Assembly (NCBI RefSeq): GCF_030817655.1
Contig: NZ_JAUSZM010000003.1
Span: forward strand, 9,486,001-9,550,000
Reading direction: 5' to 3'
Length of the DNA: 64,000 nucleotides
Origin: Streptomyces sp. V4I2
Lineage (GTDB): Bacteria > Actinomycetota > Actinomycetes > Streptomycetales > Streptomycetaceae
The notes beneath the pieces are model-generated. The model saw only the letters and a program-made list of their open reading frames with translations, did no database searches and was not told the DNA's origin. A program made the translations under genes and the position numbers. Each line of letters starts with the position of its first letter. Within the stretch, counting starts at the first letter, position 1. Of this stretch, positions 43,115-50,979 are shown one piece after another.

Positions 43115-43810
43115 ATGGGGGACATACGCAGACGGGGCGCCGTCGCACTCGGGATCACCGGACTGGTGGTACCGCTCACGCTCGCGCTGGGCGCCACGCC
43201 CGCGCAGGCGGCGAGCTGCACCACACAGACCGGCCCTTACCAGAAGCAGGTGGAGAAGTTCCTCGGCCGGCCGGTCGACGGCAAGCAGTCCGCCGCCGAC
43301 TGCAAGGCCATCCAGGGCTTCCAGAACAAGCACGGCATCACACCGAACGCCGGCTACGCGGGCCCCGTCACCTGGGGCGTGATGGACCTGATGCTGAAGC
43401 AGAAGGCCGTCGGGACCAACCCCAACAAGGCCGGCAAGTGCCCGGTCAACAAGGGCCGCATTGCCTGCGTGAACCTGACCCTCCAGCTGAGCTGGATCCA
43501 GGACGGCAAGAAGCTCGTCTACGGCCCCGTCCCGGTCCGCACCGGCCGCAACGGCTACGAGACCCGCACCGGCCTGAAGAAGATCTACTGGCGGAACATC
43601 GACCACGTCTCCAGCATCTACGACGTGCCGATGCCCTACAGCCAGTTCTTCGACGGCGGCCAGGCCTTCCACTCGGTCGGCGTCAGCATGTGGAACCCGC
43701 CCGGCTCGCACGGCTGCGTCAACATGACGAAGACCTCCGCCAAGAAGTACTGGTCGCTGCTGAAGAAGGGCGACGACGTCTTCGTGTACGGCCGCAAGCC
43801 GGGCACCTGA
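43115..43810 (+). CDS. Secreted L,D-transpeptidase (YkuD) with peptidoglycan-binding region
   Basis: A 231-residue exported protein: signal peptide (LGITGLVVPLTLALGATPAQ), then a PG-binding-like module (KQVEKFLGRPVDGKQSAADC, then KAIQGFQNKHGI), then a YkuD domain with the catalytic SHGCVNM and upstream HSVGVSMW. It makes 3-3 peptidoglycan cross-links or attaches proteins to peptidoglycan. Four cysteines precede the catalytic one, allowing disulfides. Upstream TTGTCA (43026) and TACAAC (43047) with a 15-base spacer could be the promoter. Confidence 0.9.
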   Translation: MGDIRRRGAVALGITGLVVPLTLALGATPAQAASCTTQTGPYQKQVEKFLGRPVDGKQSAADCKAIQGFQNKHGITPNAGYAGPVTWGVMDLMLKQKAVGTNPNKAGKCPVNKGRIACVNLTLQLSWIQDGKKLVYGPVPVRTGRNGYETRTGLKKIYWRNIDHVSSIYDVPMPYSQFFDGGQAFHSVGVSMWNPPGSHGCVNMTKTSAKKYWSLLKKGDDVFVYGRKPGT

Positions 43811-43842
43811 CGCAGCACAGGTACCCGGCCGGCACGGGACGC

Positions 43843-45045
43843 TCAGGCCCCCGGCGCGTCCCCGAAGTCCGGGATCTCCAGCCTCGCCCCGCCCTGCCGC
43901 GCGGAGTCGTGCGCGACGATGCCCGGCAGGGTGTAGCGGGCGGCCACCCACGCGTTCACCGACGGCAGCGTCCGCGTGTTCACGGCGGTCACGAAGTCGT
44001 CCACCAGGAAGTGGTGGCTGCCCTCGTGACCGTTGTGCAGGTTGTCGAACTCGCGCGGCAGCCGCGCCCGGTCGTGCACCGGCGCCGATCCCGAGGTGAA
44101 CGCGGCCCGCAGGTCCGGCGCGATGTGCTGAAGTGACGGATCGTCAGGAGACATGGTCGGCTTGGGCTCGAGCAGCTCACTGATGTCCTTCACCCCGTTC
44201 TTGTCCTGCCACAGGGCGACCGTGGCGAGCTGCTCCATGCTCCCCTCCGTCCCGAAGAACCGGAAACGCGACTCCCTTATGTGGGAGGGATAGCCGACCC
44301 GCCGGAACTCGTTGGTACGGAACGACCCGCCGCCCGCCACCTCGAACAGCGCGGTCGCGTTGGAGACGTCGTTGCCGAACTGGCTGACGTCCTTGTCGAA
44401 CACCCCGTCACCGCGGTCGTCGACCACCCCGATCGCCGACACGCTCACCGCGTGCGTCTGCCAGGCGCCCAGCACGCCGCCGATCGAGTGCGTCGGGTAC
44501 AGCAGCGGGGGGTAGCTGGCGGTCGCCTTCCAGCCCTCCCCGCCGCTGTACTGGTATGCCTCGTAGAACCCGAGATCCATGTCGTGGACGTAGTCGCCCT
44601 CGGCGTAGAAGATCCGCCCGAAGGCGCCCTCGGCGATCTGGTTGCGGGCGTGCACGGTCGCCGGGTTGTACTGGCTGGTCTCACCCATCATGTACGTCAG
44701 CCCGGTCGCCTTGACCGCGTCGATGATCGCCGCGATCTCCGCGGCAGTGATCGCCATCGGGACCGCGGAGTACACGTGCTTGCCGGCGTTCAGACCCTGG
44801 ACGACCAGCGGTCCGTGCGTCCAGCGCTGGGTGAAGATCGCGACCGCGTCGACGGCCTGCGACTCCAGCATGGCCTCGTACGAGGGGAAGGTGCCGGTGA
44901 GGCCTTCGGCGGCGGCGAGTTGCTCGGCCCGTTCGGGGAGCAGGTCGGTGACGTAGACGTCGCGGACGCCGGGGTGGGCCAGGAACAGCTTGGCGAACTG
45001 GCCCGAGAACTGTCCGGCGCCGACGATGCCGAGGGAGAACGTCAT
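43843..45045 (-). CDS. Gfo/Idh/MocA-family oxidoreductase of the sugar operon
   Basis: A 400-residue NAD(P)-dependent sugar dehydrogenase-type protein. The Rossmann start is SLGIVGAGQFSGQFAKLFLA; the usual EKP is replaced by YSAVPMAIT, so the catalytic lysine of typical members is missing. LLYPTHSIGGVLGAW and the C-terminal domain follow. It is the last gene of the ABC sugar-uptake operon and probably oxidises or isomerises the imported sugar or a derivative. ATG 45045 lies 38 bases beyond the binding-protein gene, across a triple repeat. Confidence 0.85.
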   Translation of the reverse strand: MTFSLGIVGAGQFSGQFAKLFLAHPGVRDVYVTDLLPERAEQLAAAEGLTGTFPSYEAMLESQAVDAVAIFTQRWTHGPLVVQGLNAGKHVYSAVPMAITAAEIAAIIDAVKATGLTYMMGETSQYNPATVHARNQIAEGAFGRIFYAEGDYVHDMDLGFYEAYQYSGGEGWKATASYPPLLYPTHSIGGVLGAWQTHAVSVSAIGVVDDRGDGVFDKDVSQFGNDVSNATALFEVAGGGSFRTNEFRRVGYPSHIRESRFRFFGTEGSMEQLATVALWQDKNGVKDISELLEPKPTMSPDDPSLQHIAPDLRAAFTSGSAPVHDRARLPREFDNLHNGHEGSHHFLVDDFVTAVNTRTLPSVNAWVAARYTLPGIVAHDSARQGGARLEIPDFGDAPGA

Positions 45046-45061
45046 GGATGGCGTGCCCTTC

Positions 45062-45095
45062 ACTGGTCGATTGACTGGTCGATTCACTGGTCGAG
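45062..45095. repeat. Three 12-bp tandem repeats at the end of the binding-protein gene
   Basis: ACTGGTCGATTG, ACTGGTCGATTC and ACTGGTCGA follow each other. The stop codon of the substrate-binding protein lies in the third copy, so its last codons (Leu-Asp-Gln-stop) are repeated into the intergenic spacer before the dehydrogenase gene. Confidence 0.85.
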
Positions 45096-46427
45096 AATCA
45101 GATTGATCTGGTCGTTGGTCTCGTCGAGGCTGCTCACGGGCTTGCCGTTGCCGTAGACGTCCTGCATGGCCGGGTGCATCAACGCGTACACGTCGGCCGC
45201 GTAGTTGGTGATCGGATAGGAGAAGGTCGTGAAGTTCTTCTTGTCGGCGACCGGCTCGGTGAACGCCGAGACGTCGATGCCCTTCTTCTTGTACGCCGCC
45301 ACCGCCGCCTTCGTGCCGTCGGGCGTGGCCGGGAAGACGATGCCGTAACTCCCCACCGTCTTCTGGCACTCGTTCGACGCCAGGTACGTCACCCACTTCT
45401 TCGCGCCCTGCTTGTTATGGGCGTTCTTGGTGACGGAGTCCGCGAGGCCGTTCATCATGGTGGCCCGCTTGCCGGTCGGGCCGACGGGGGTGACGGCGGT
45501 GGCGATGTCCAGCCCCTTGAAGCCGTCGTACGACGAGACCATCCAGGCCCCGTCGAAGGCGGCGGCCGCCTTGCCCGCGGCGACCTGCGTGTTGGCCTGG
45601 TTGGACTGGGAGTTGTAGTCGGTGAAGGGGGCCAGGTAGCCCTTCTTCGCCAGGCCGAAGTACCACTTGATGACCGACTGGAAGGTGTCGCTGTCGTACT
45701 GGTAGTCGGTGCCCCAGCGCTTCTTGTCGGTGTAGGACCAGCCGGCGGAGGCGGTGAAGGTGCTCCACTGGGTCTGGCCGTCGCCGTCCCCGCCGCCGTT
45801 GGTGGCCAGGCCGTACACCTTGACGTTGTTCTTGTCGAAGCCGGGCTCGTCGCCCCGCCTGCCCTTGTTGTCGATCGTCAGGTGGGCGATGGCCTTCTCG
45901 AAGGTGCCGCCGTCCTTCGGGTTCCAGGCCAGGTCGTTGAGCTGGCCGGCGGTGAGGCCCGCGTCGTTCGCCATCTTCCGGTTGTAGAAGAGGGCGACGG
46001 TGTCCCAGTCCTTTGGGGCGCCGTAGCGGTGGCCGTCCTGGCCCATCCAGTTGGCGGCGAGGCCCGGCTGGTAGTCGGCGTCCTTGATACCGAGATCGTC
46101 GAGCGGCTCCAGGACCTTGAGGTCGGCGAACTGGCCGAACTTCTGGATGTGGTCGGTGAACACGTCCGGCTGGGTGCCGGCGATGAAGCCCGCGGTCAGC
46201 TTCGTCCAGTAGTCGTCCCAGCCCAGCTGGGTGAGCTTCACCTTCAGCCCGGGATTCTGCTTCTCGAAACCCTTGGCGCACGCCTGGTAGGCGGGCAGCT
46301 GGTTGGCGTCCCACAGCCAGTACGTCACCGTGTTCGCCGACGCCCCCGTGCCGGCGCCCTGGGCGCATCCGCTCACCAGGGAGAGCGCCAGTGCTCCGGT
46401 CAGTGCCGCGACCGTACGAATTCGCAT
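45084..46427 (-). CDS. ABC sugar transporter, substrate-binding lipoprotein
   Basis: A 447-residue lipoprotein with lipobox LVSGC (Cys21), then a family 1 extracellular solute-binding domain (NTVTYWLWDANQLPAYQACA, GAPKDWDTVALFYNRKMAND, AAAAFDGAWMV). It captures a carbohydrate outside the membrane for the two permeases encoded just upstream. Order is permease, permease, binding protein, dehydrogenase, with the ATPase absent, so a shared MsiK-type ATPase encoded elsewhere is expected, as usual in Streptomyces. Confidence 0.92.
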   Translation of the reverse strand: MRIRTVAALTGALALSLVSGCAQGAGTGASANTVTYWLWDANQLPAYQACAKGFEKQNPGLKVKLTQLGWDDYWTKLTAGFIAGTQPDVFTDHIQKFGQFADLKVLEPLDDLGIKDADYQPGLAANWMGQDGHRYGAPKDWDTVALFYNRKMANDAGLTAGQLNDLAWNPKDGGTFEKAIAHLTIDNKGRRGDEPGFDKNNVKVYGLATNGGGDGDGQTQWSTFTASAGWSYTDKKRWGTDYQYDSDTFQSVIKWYFGLAKKGYLAPFTDYNSQSNQANTQVAAGKAAAAFDGAWMVSSYDGFKGLDIATAVTPVGPTGKRATMMNGLADSVTKNAHNKQGAKKWVTYLASNECQKTVGSYGIVFPATPDGTKAAVAAYKKKGIDVSAFTEPVADKKNFTTFSYPITNYAADVYALMHPAMQDVYGNGKPVSSLDETNDQINLILDQ

Positions 46428-46437
46428 GCCGGTCCCC

Positions 46438-47364
46438 TTACTTGATTCCGGTGAAGCTGATGGACCCGACGATGCGGCGCGCGAAGAACCCGAACAGCAC
46501 GAGCATCGGCAGGGCGGCGATGAGCGTGGCCGCCATCAGGCCCGACCAGTCGATGCCGGTCTGCGGGGTCTGCGCCCGGAAGATGGCCAGGGCCACGGTC
46601 AGCACGCGAGAGCTGTCGCTGTAGGACACCATCAGTGGCCAGAAGTAGTCGTTCCAAGAGGTGATGTACGTCAGTACGGCCAGGGTCAGGACCGGTGTGG
46701 ACGCCATCGGCAGCAGCACCCGGAAGAAGATCCGCACCTTCCCGGCGCCGTCGAGGAGGGCGGCCTCCTCGACCTCCCTCGGAATGTTCATGAAGAACTG
46801 CCTCAGGAAGAACACCGCGAACGGCGTCATGAACATCGTCGGCAGGGAGATCCCGAGCAGCGTGTCCACCAGGCCGAGTTCCTTGATGAGTACGAAGTTC
46901 GGCAGCAGCGTGAAGATGGTCGGCACCATCAGCCCGGCGAGGAACAGCGCGAACACCTTGTCCCGGCCGCGCCAGCGCAACCGCGCGAAGGCGTAGGCGG
47001 CCATGGCGGAGAAGAAGATCTGGCAGACGGTGACAAGGGTCGAGACGATCAGCGAGTTGAGCAGATAGCGCCAGAACTTCAGCCCGCCGCCCGCACCGCC
47101 TTGGGCGATCGCCTCCTGGGTCGACTGCAGGCCGAGCGCTCGCTCGAAACCGCCGGTGGTCACGTCGACCGGCAGCGGGTCGGTCGGGTTGGCGGCGAGC
47201 CCGGGGTTCGAGGACAGCGCGGTGCGCAGGATCCAGTAGAACGGCAGCAGGGTGATGAGCACGATCGCGGCCATCACCGCCCAGGCCGCGATCCGCCCGG
47301 GGGAGGGCCGGCGCCTGAGGGGTCGTTCCAGTGTCTGTGTCGTCGGGGCGGTCACTGTGGCCAT
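46438..47364 (-). CDS. ABC sugar transporter permease (MalG type)
   Basis: A 308-residue permease with six predicted membrane helices, the first at IAAWAVMAAIVLITLLPFYW. The EAA loop that contacts the ATPase reads EEAALLDGAGKVRIFFRVLL. The C-terminus FFARRIVGSISFTGIK is typical of MalG-like proteins. It pairs with the MalF-type protein encoded 16 bases upstream. Confidence 0.92.
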   Translation of the reverse strand: MATVTAPTTQTLERPLRRRPSPGRIAAWAVMAAIVLITLLPFYWILRTALSSNPGLAANPTDPLPVDVTTGGFERALGLQSTQEAIAQGGAGGGLKFWRYLLNSLIVSTLVTVCQIFFSAMAAYAFARLRWRGRDKVFALFLAGLMVPTIFTLLPNFVLIKELGLVDTLLGISLPTMFMTPFAVFFLRQFFMNIPREVEEAALLDGAGKVRIFFRVLLPMASTPVLTLAVLTYITSWNDYFWPLMVSYSDSSRVLTVALAIFRAQTPQTGIDWSGLMAATLIAALPMLVLFGFFARRIVGSISFTGIK

Positions 47365-47380
47365 GTCGGACTCCTTCCGC

Positions 47381-48346
47381 TCAGCCGAGGTCGGACTGGC
47401 CGGCCCGGGTGAGCCGGTACTGGATGACGGTGATCGCGCTCAGGACCACGAGCAGGGCCACGGACATCGCGGACGCGTAGCCGAACTGGAAGCGGCCGAA
47501 GGCGGCGCCGTAGATGTAGAACTGGAGCACGTTGGTGGCGTTCGCCGGTCCGCCGCCGGTCGTCACGGCGACCGTGTCGAACACCTGGAACGATCCGATC
47601 ACCGTCATGATCAGCACGACCGCCAGGACCGGCCGCAGCAGCGGCATCGTGATCCGCCAGAACATCCGCCACTCGCTCGCGCCGTCCACCCGCGCGGCCT
47701 CGTACATGTCGCCGGGGATGGCCTGCAGCCCCGCGAACAGCAGCAGCGCGGTGTAGCCGACGTGCCGCCACACATTGATCAGGGCGATCGTCGGGATCGC
47801 CCACGTCTCGTCCGCCAGGAACGGGATCCGGTCAGCACCGACCGCCGCGATGATCTCGTTGCCGATGCCGAGCTGGGTGTCCAGGATCCAGAGCCAGACG
47901 ATGCCCGCGACCACGTTCGACATCAGATACGGCGTGAGCACGATGCCGCGCAGCAGTGCCGACTGCGTCAGCCGCTGGAGCAGTACGGCGATGGCGAGGG
48001 CCGAGACCGTCTGCACACCGATGTTGATGATCACGTACTCGACGGTGACCGTCAGGGAGTCCCAGAAGATCGGGTCCTGGACCATCCGCGTGTAGTTGTC
48101 CAGGCCCACCCACTCCGCCGGCGTGAGCAGGTTGTAGCGCGTGAAGCTCAGGTAGATGCCCCGCAGCGTCGGCCAGAGCAGGAAGACCACGAAACCCAGG
48201 AGCGCCGGCGCGATGAACACCGCGGCCAGACGCCCGTCGCCCCGGTTCTCACCGGCCCCCGCTCGTTTTGTCCTCGGCTTGGTCCGTGCCCCCTCGACGC
48301 TGCCCACTGGCAGGCGCGACGGAGGGCTGCTGGAGGCGATAGTCAT
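47381..48346 (-). CDS. ABC sugar transporter permease (MalF type)
   Basis: A 321-residue permease, first gene of the operon. A basic N-terminus (KPRTKRAGAGENRGDG) leads into the first helix (VFIAPALLGFVVFLLWPTLR); the EAA loop reads EAARVDGASEWRMFWRITMP. The region upstream is shared with the divergent ROK regulator and contains paired CTTTT-N5-(A/G)AAG-like sites. Confidence 0.92.
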   Translation of the reverse strand: MTIASSSPPSRLPVGSVEGARTKPRTKRAGAGENRGDGRLAAVFIAPALLGFVVFLLWPTLRGIYLSFTRYNLLTPAEWVGLDNYTRMVQDPIFWDSLTVTVEYVIINIGVQTVSALAIAVLLQRLTQSALLRGIVLTPYLMSNVVAGIVWLWILDTQLGIGNEIIAAVGADRIPFLADETWAIPTIALINVWRHVGYTALLLFAGLQAIPGDMYEAARVDGASEWRMFWRITMPLLRPVLAVVLIMTVIGSFQVFDTVAVTTGGGPANATNVLQFYIYGAAFGRFQFGYASAMSVALLVVLSAITVIQYRLTRAGQSDLG

Positions 48347-48390
48347 CGGGAGACTCCCTCGTCTGCGGCGGCTCGTCCTCGGGCCACTTA

Positions 48391-48405
48391 CTTTTGTTGC
48401 GGAAG
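48391..48405. promoter_or_regulatory. ROK-type operator, copy 1
   Basis: CTTTT-GTTGC-GGAAG, a 15-bp imperfect dyad close to the start of the ABC operon. It matches the copy at 48476-48490. Confidence 0.5.
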
Positions 48406-48475
48406 AATCCAGCCGTCAAGAGCCGTGCAAACATCTTTTCCAAGACGCCCGGAACGCCGTAGAGTGGCCCCATTG

Positions 48476-48490
48476 CTTTTACGGCGAAAG
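48476..48490. promoter_or_regulatory. ROK-type operator, copy 2
   Basis: CTTTT-ACGGC-GAAAG, 85 bases from copy 1 and 25 bases before the ROK start codon. The spacing is near a whole number of helical turns, which would allow looping across the divergent promoters. Confidence 0.5.
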
Positions 48491-48515
48491 AAATCTCTGT
48501 GGGAGTCTTACCTAC

Positions 48516-49676
48516 ATGACCGCAGGTGCCGCCAGCTGGCTTCCTCTGAGCTCCGGCGAACGCTCGGTGGCGATCGAGGTGCTCGTTCACGGCCCCTTGT
48601 CGCGCACCGAGCTCGCCCGGCGCCTCGACCTCTCGGCGGGCAGCCTCACCCGGCTGACCAAGCCGCTCATCGAGTCCGGCCTGCTGGTCGAGGTCCCCGA
48701 GGCGGGCACCTCGGTGGAGGTCCGCCAGGGGCGCCCCTCGCAACCCCTCGGCATCGTCGCCGAGTCCCGCTCCTTCCTCGGCTTCAAGATCACCGAGGAC
48801 ATGGTCTACGGCGTCGTCACCACCCTCCGCAGCGACATCGTCGCCCGCCACGACCGGCCGCTCACCACCCACGACCCCGCCCGGGTCGCCGACCTGCTGG
48901 CCGAGATGACCGGCGAGCTCGCCCGGGTCCACCCCCGGATCGCGGGCGTCGGCATCGGAGTCGGTGGCCTGGTCCAGGACCGGGTCGTGGTGGGGGAGTC
49001 CCCGTACCTGCACTGGCGCGAGGTACCGCTGGCCGAGCTCGTCGAGGAGCGCACCGGTCTGCCGGTGGTCGTCGAGAACGACGTCGCCGCCTTCGTCGAG
49101 GCCGAGACCTGGTTCGGCGCCGGACGCGGCCTCGACCGGTTCGTCGTCCTCACCATCGGCGCCGGCATCGGCTACGGCCTCGTCCTGGGCGGCAGGCGCG
49201 TGCCGAACGCCGAGGAGGACCGCGGCTTCGGCCGGCACTGGATCGTGAACCCCTACGGCCCTCTCACCCTCGACGGCGAACGCGGCAGCGCCGTCTCCCT
49301 GCTGACCATCCCCAACATCCGCTACCAGGTCCAGGCCGCCACCGGCCGCGACCACACCTACGAGGAGATCCTCGCCCTCGCCGCCGCCGGGGAGTCCATG
49401 CCCGCCCGCGTCATCGACGAGGCTGCGCGTGCCCTGGGCACCCTGGTCGCCCAGATCGCCAACTTCGCCATGCCCCAGAAGATCCTGCTCGCCGGCGAGG
49501 GCGTCGGACTGATGGACGTGGCCGGCAAGACGGTCGACGACACGATCCGCGCCCACCGCCACCCGCTCGCCGCCCCGATCGGCCTGGAGACCAAGGTGTC
49601 CGACTTTCACGACTGGGCACGAGGCGCCGCCGTACTGGCGATCCAGGTGCTGGTGCTGGGAGCGGGCGAAGTGTGA
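48516..49676 (+). CDS. ROK-family transcriptional regulator
   Basis: A 386-residue protein: N-terminal MarR-like helix-turn-helix (GPLSRTELARRLDLSAGSLT) followed by a ROK sugar-kinase fold (GVGIGVGGLV, VVENDVAAFVEAETWFGAG, VLTIGAGIGYGLVLGG). The cysteine zinc motif CxCGxxGC of ROK proteins is absent; the equivalent stretch is NPYGPLTLDGERGSA. The second Asn of the kinase NDxNA string is Ala. It is probably a sugar-sensing repressor of the divergent ABC operon rather than a kinase. ATG 48516 has a GGGAG site. Confidence 0.88.
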   Translation: MTAGAASWLPLSSGERSVAIEVLVHGPLSRTELARRLDLSAGSLTRLTKPLIESGLLVEVPEAGTSVEVRQGRPSQPLGIVAESRSFLGFKITEDMVYGVVTTLRSDIVARHDRPLTTHDPARVADLLAEMTGELARVHPRIAGVGIGVGGLVQDRVVVGESPYLHWREVPLAELVEERTGLPVVVENDVAAFVEAETWFGAGRGLDRFVVLTIGAGIGYGLVLGGRRVPNAEEDRGFGRHWIVNPYGPLTLDGERGSAVSLLTIPNIRYQVQAATGRDHTYEEILALAAAGESMPARVIDEAARALGTLVAQIANFAMPQKILLAGEGVGLMDVAGKTVDDTIRAHRHPLAAPIGLETKVSDFHDWARGAAVLAIQVLVLGAGEV

Positions 49677-49775
49677 ACTGGGACACGGGTTTTGACGGAT
49701 GGACGTGATCAGCAACACGGTCCGGAATGTCCACTTAGCTCACGATTACTCACGTGGCCTTCACGTCCGGAGCCG

Positions 49776-49781
49776 TATGCT
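49776..49781 (+). promoter_or_regulatory. -10 element of a leaderless promoter
   Basis: TATGCT ends seven bases before the ATG at 49789. Confidence 0.45.
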
Positions 49782-49788
49782 TCACATC

Positions 49789-49962
49789 ATGTCCACCAGT
49801 GTTGAACCCGCTACCGAACGATCGGCTGACGAGGTCAACGAGGAGATCAGGGCCCTGTGGCTCCGGTCGGGCGGGACACTGAACGGCGAGCAGCGCGAGG
49901 AGTACCGGCGGCTCGTCATGGAGTGGGCCGCCGCGGCCCCGCAGTCGGCGGAAGCAGCCTGA
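49789..49962 (+). CDS. Small conserved-looking helical protein
   Basis: A 57-residue acidic, helical protein (ADEVNEEIRALWLRSGGTLN, then GEQREEYRRLVMEWAAA). No signal peptide or known domain. Codon use is typical, and TATGCT seven bases upstream supports a leaderless start at the ATG 49789, rather than the longer in-frame start at 49699. Function unknown. Confidence 0.6.
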   Translation: MSTSVEPATERSADEVNEEIRALWLRSGGTLNGEQREEYRRLVMEWAAAAPQSAEAA

Positions 49963-50131
49963 GCGCTCCTCGAAGACCCCGCCGTCACCTCCTGAATCCC
50001 ACCGCCGTTTCCCGAGTACCACCGCTGCCTTCCGAAATCCTGCCGCTACGTTCCGAGCCGGGCCGCTGGGCCCGGCATCCCGACGCAGCCCGCCATGACT
50101 CATGGCGCCGTCCGGGGGCACCCCCGACAGG

Positions 50132-50956
50132 ATGGGCCCTCTTCTGGCACTGGCCTCGGCCGTCTGCTACGGCATCGTCGACTTCGCCGGCGGGCTGCTG
50201 TCCCGGCGTACCCACTTCGCCGCGGTCACCTTCCTCGGCCAGATCGGCGGCCTGCTGCTGGCCCTCGCGGCAGCCCTCCTGCTTCCCGCCGACGGCGTCC
50301 GGTCGGCGGATCTCCTGTGGGGTGCGCTGTCCGGCGTGGGCAGCGGCACCGCCATGCACTGCCTCAACAGGGGGCTCAGCCGCGGCGCGATGAGCGTCGT
50401 GGTGCCGGTGAGCGCGGTCACGGGGGTCGCGCTGTCCGTGCTGTGCGGGGTGCTGCTTCTCGGCGACCGGCCGACGCCGCTTGCCTGGGTGGGCATCGCC
50501 GTGACGGTGCCCGCGCTCTGGTTGGTGGCCGGGGGTGACGGGGACGGCGGCGGGGGAGTGGCGGACGGCCTGCTCGCCAGTGCGGGCGTCGCCGTGCAGT
50601 ACATCGCCCTCGCCCAGGCGGACGCGACGAGCGGGCTGTGGCCGGTGGCCGCGGGCCGGGTCGCCGCCGTCCTCGTCCTGCTGCCCGGCGCGGTACGGCA
50701 TGCCGGGCGCCTGCGGATACCGCCGGGGCGATGCGCCGAGGCGCTGTTGGTCGGGGCGGGGGCGGCCCTTGGACTCGTGCTGTATCTGCTCGCCGCCCAA
50801 CGGCAGTTGCTGGCCGTCGCCGTGGTGCTCGCCTCCCTCTATCCGGCCCTCCCGGTCGTCCTCGGCCTCGCCCTGCTGCACGAGAAGGTCACCCGGAGAC
50901 AGACGGCCGGTCTGCTGGGGGCAGCCGTGGCCACGGTGCTGCTGACCCTCGGATGA
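50132..50956 (+). CDS. EamA/DMT-family transporter
   Basis: A 274-residue membrane protein with about ten hydrophobic helices arranged as two EamA repeats; the first repeat begins GPLLALASAVCYGIVDFAGG, and the ends of the repeats read VLCGVLLLGDRPTPLAWVGI and LGLALLHEKVTRRQTAGLLG. Members export amino acids, nucleotides or drugs or take up metabolites; the substrate is not visible. The spacer before it (49963-50131) shows no other gene. Confidence 0.85.
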   Translation: MGPLLALASAVCYGIVDFAGGLLSRRTHFAAVTFLGQIGGLLLALAAALLLPADGVRSADLLWGALSGVGSGTAMHCLNRGLSRGAMSVVVPVSAVTGVALSVLCGVLLLGDRPTPLAWVGIAVTVPALWLVAGGDGDGGGGVADGLLASAGVAVQYIALAQADATSGLWPVAAGRVAAVLVLLPGAVRHAGRLRIPPGRCAEALLVGAGAALGLVLYLLAAQRQLLAVAVVLASLYPALPVVLGLALLHEKVTRRQTAGLLGAAVATVLLTLG

Positions 50957-50979
50957 GCCCCCTCGGGAGTCCCGGCCGG

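Noticed and set aside
47252..49708. 818-codon plus-strand frame across the permease and ROK genes
   Set aside because: It crosses two divergent real genes in the wrong frame, and its composition is Arg/His/Pro-rich with no recognisable motif.
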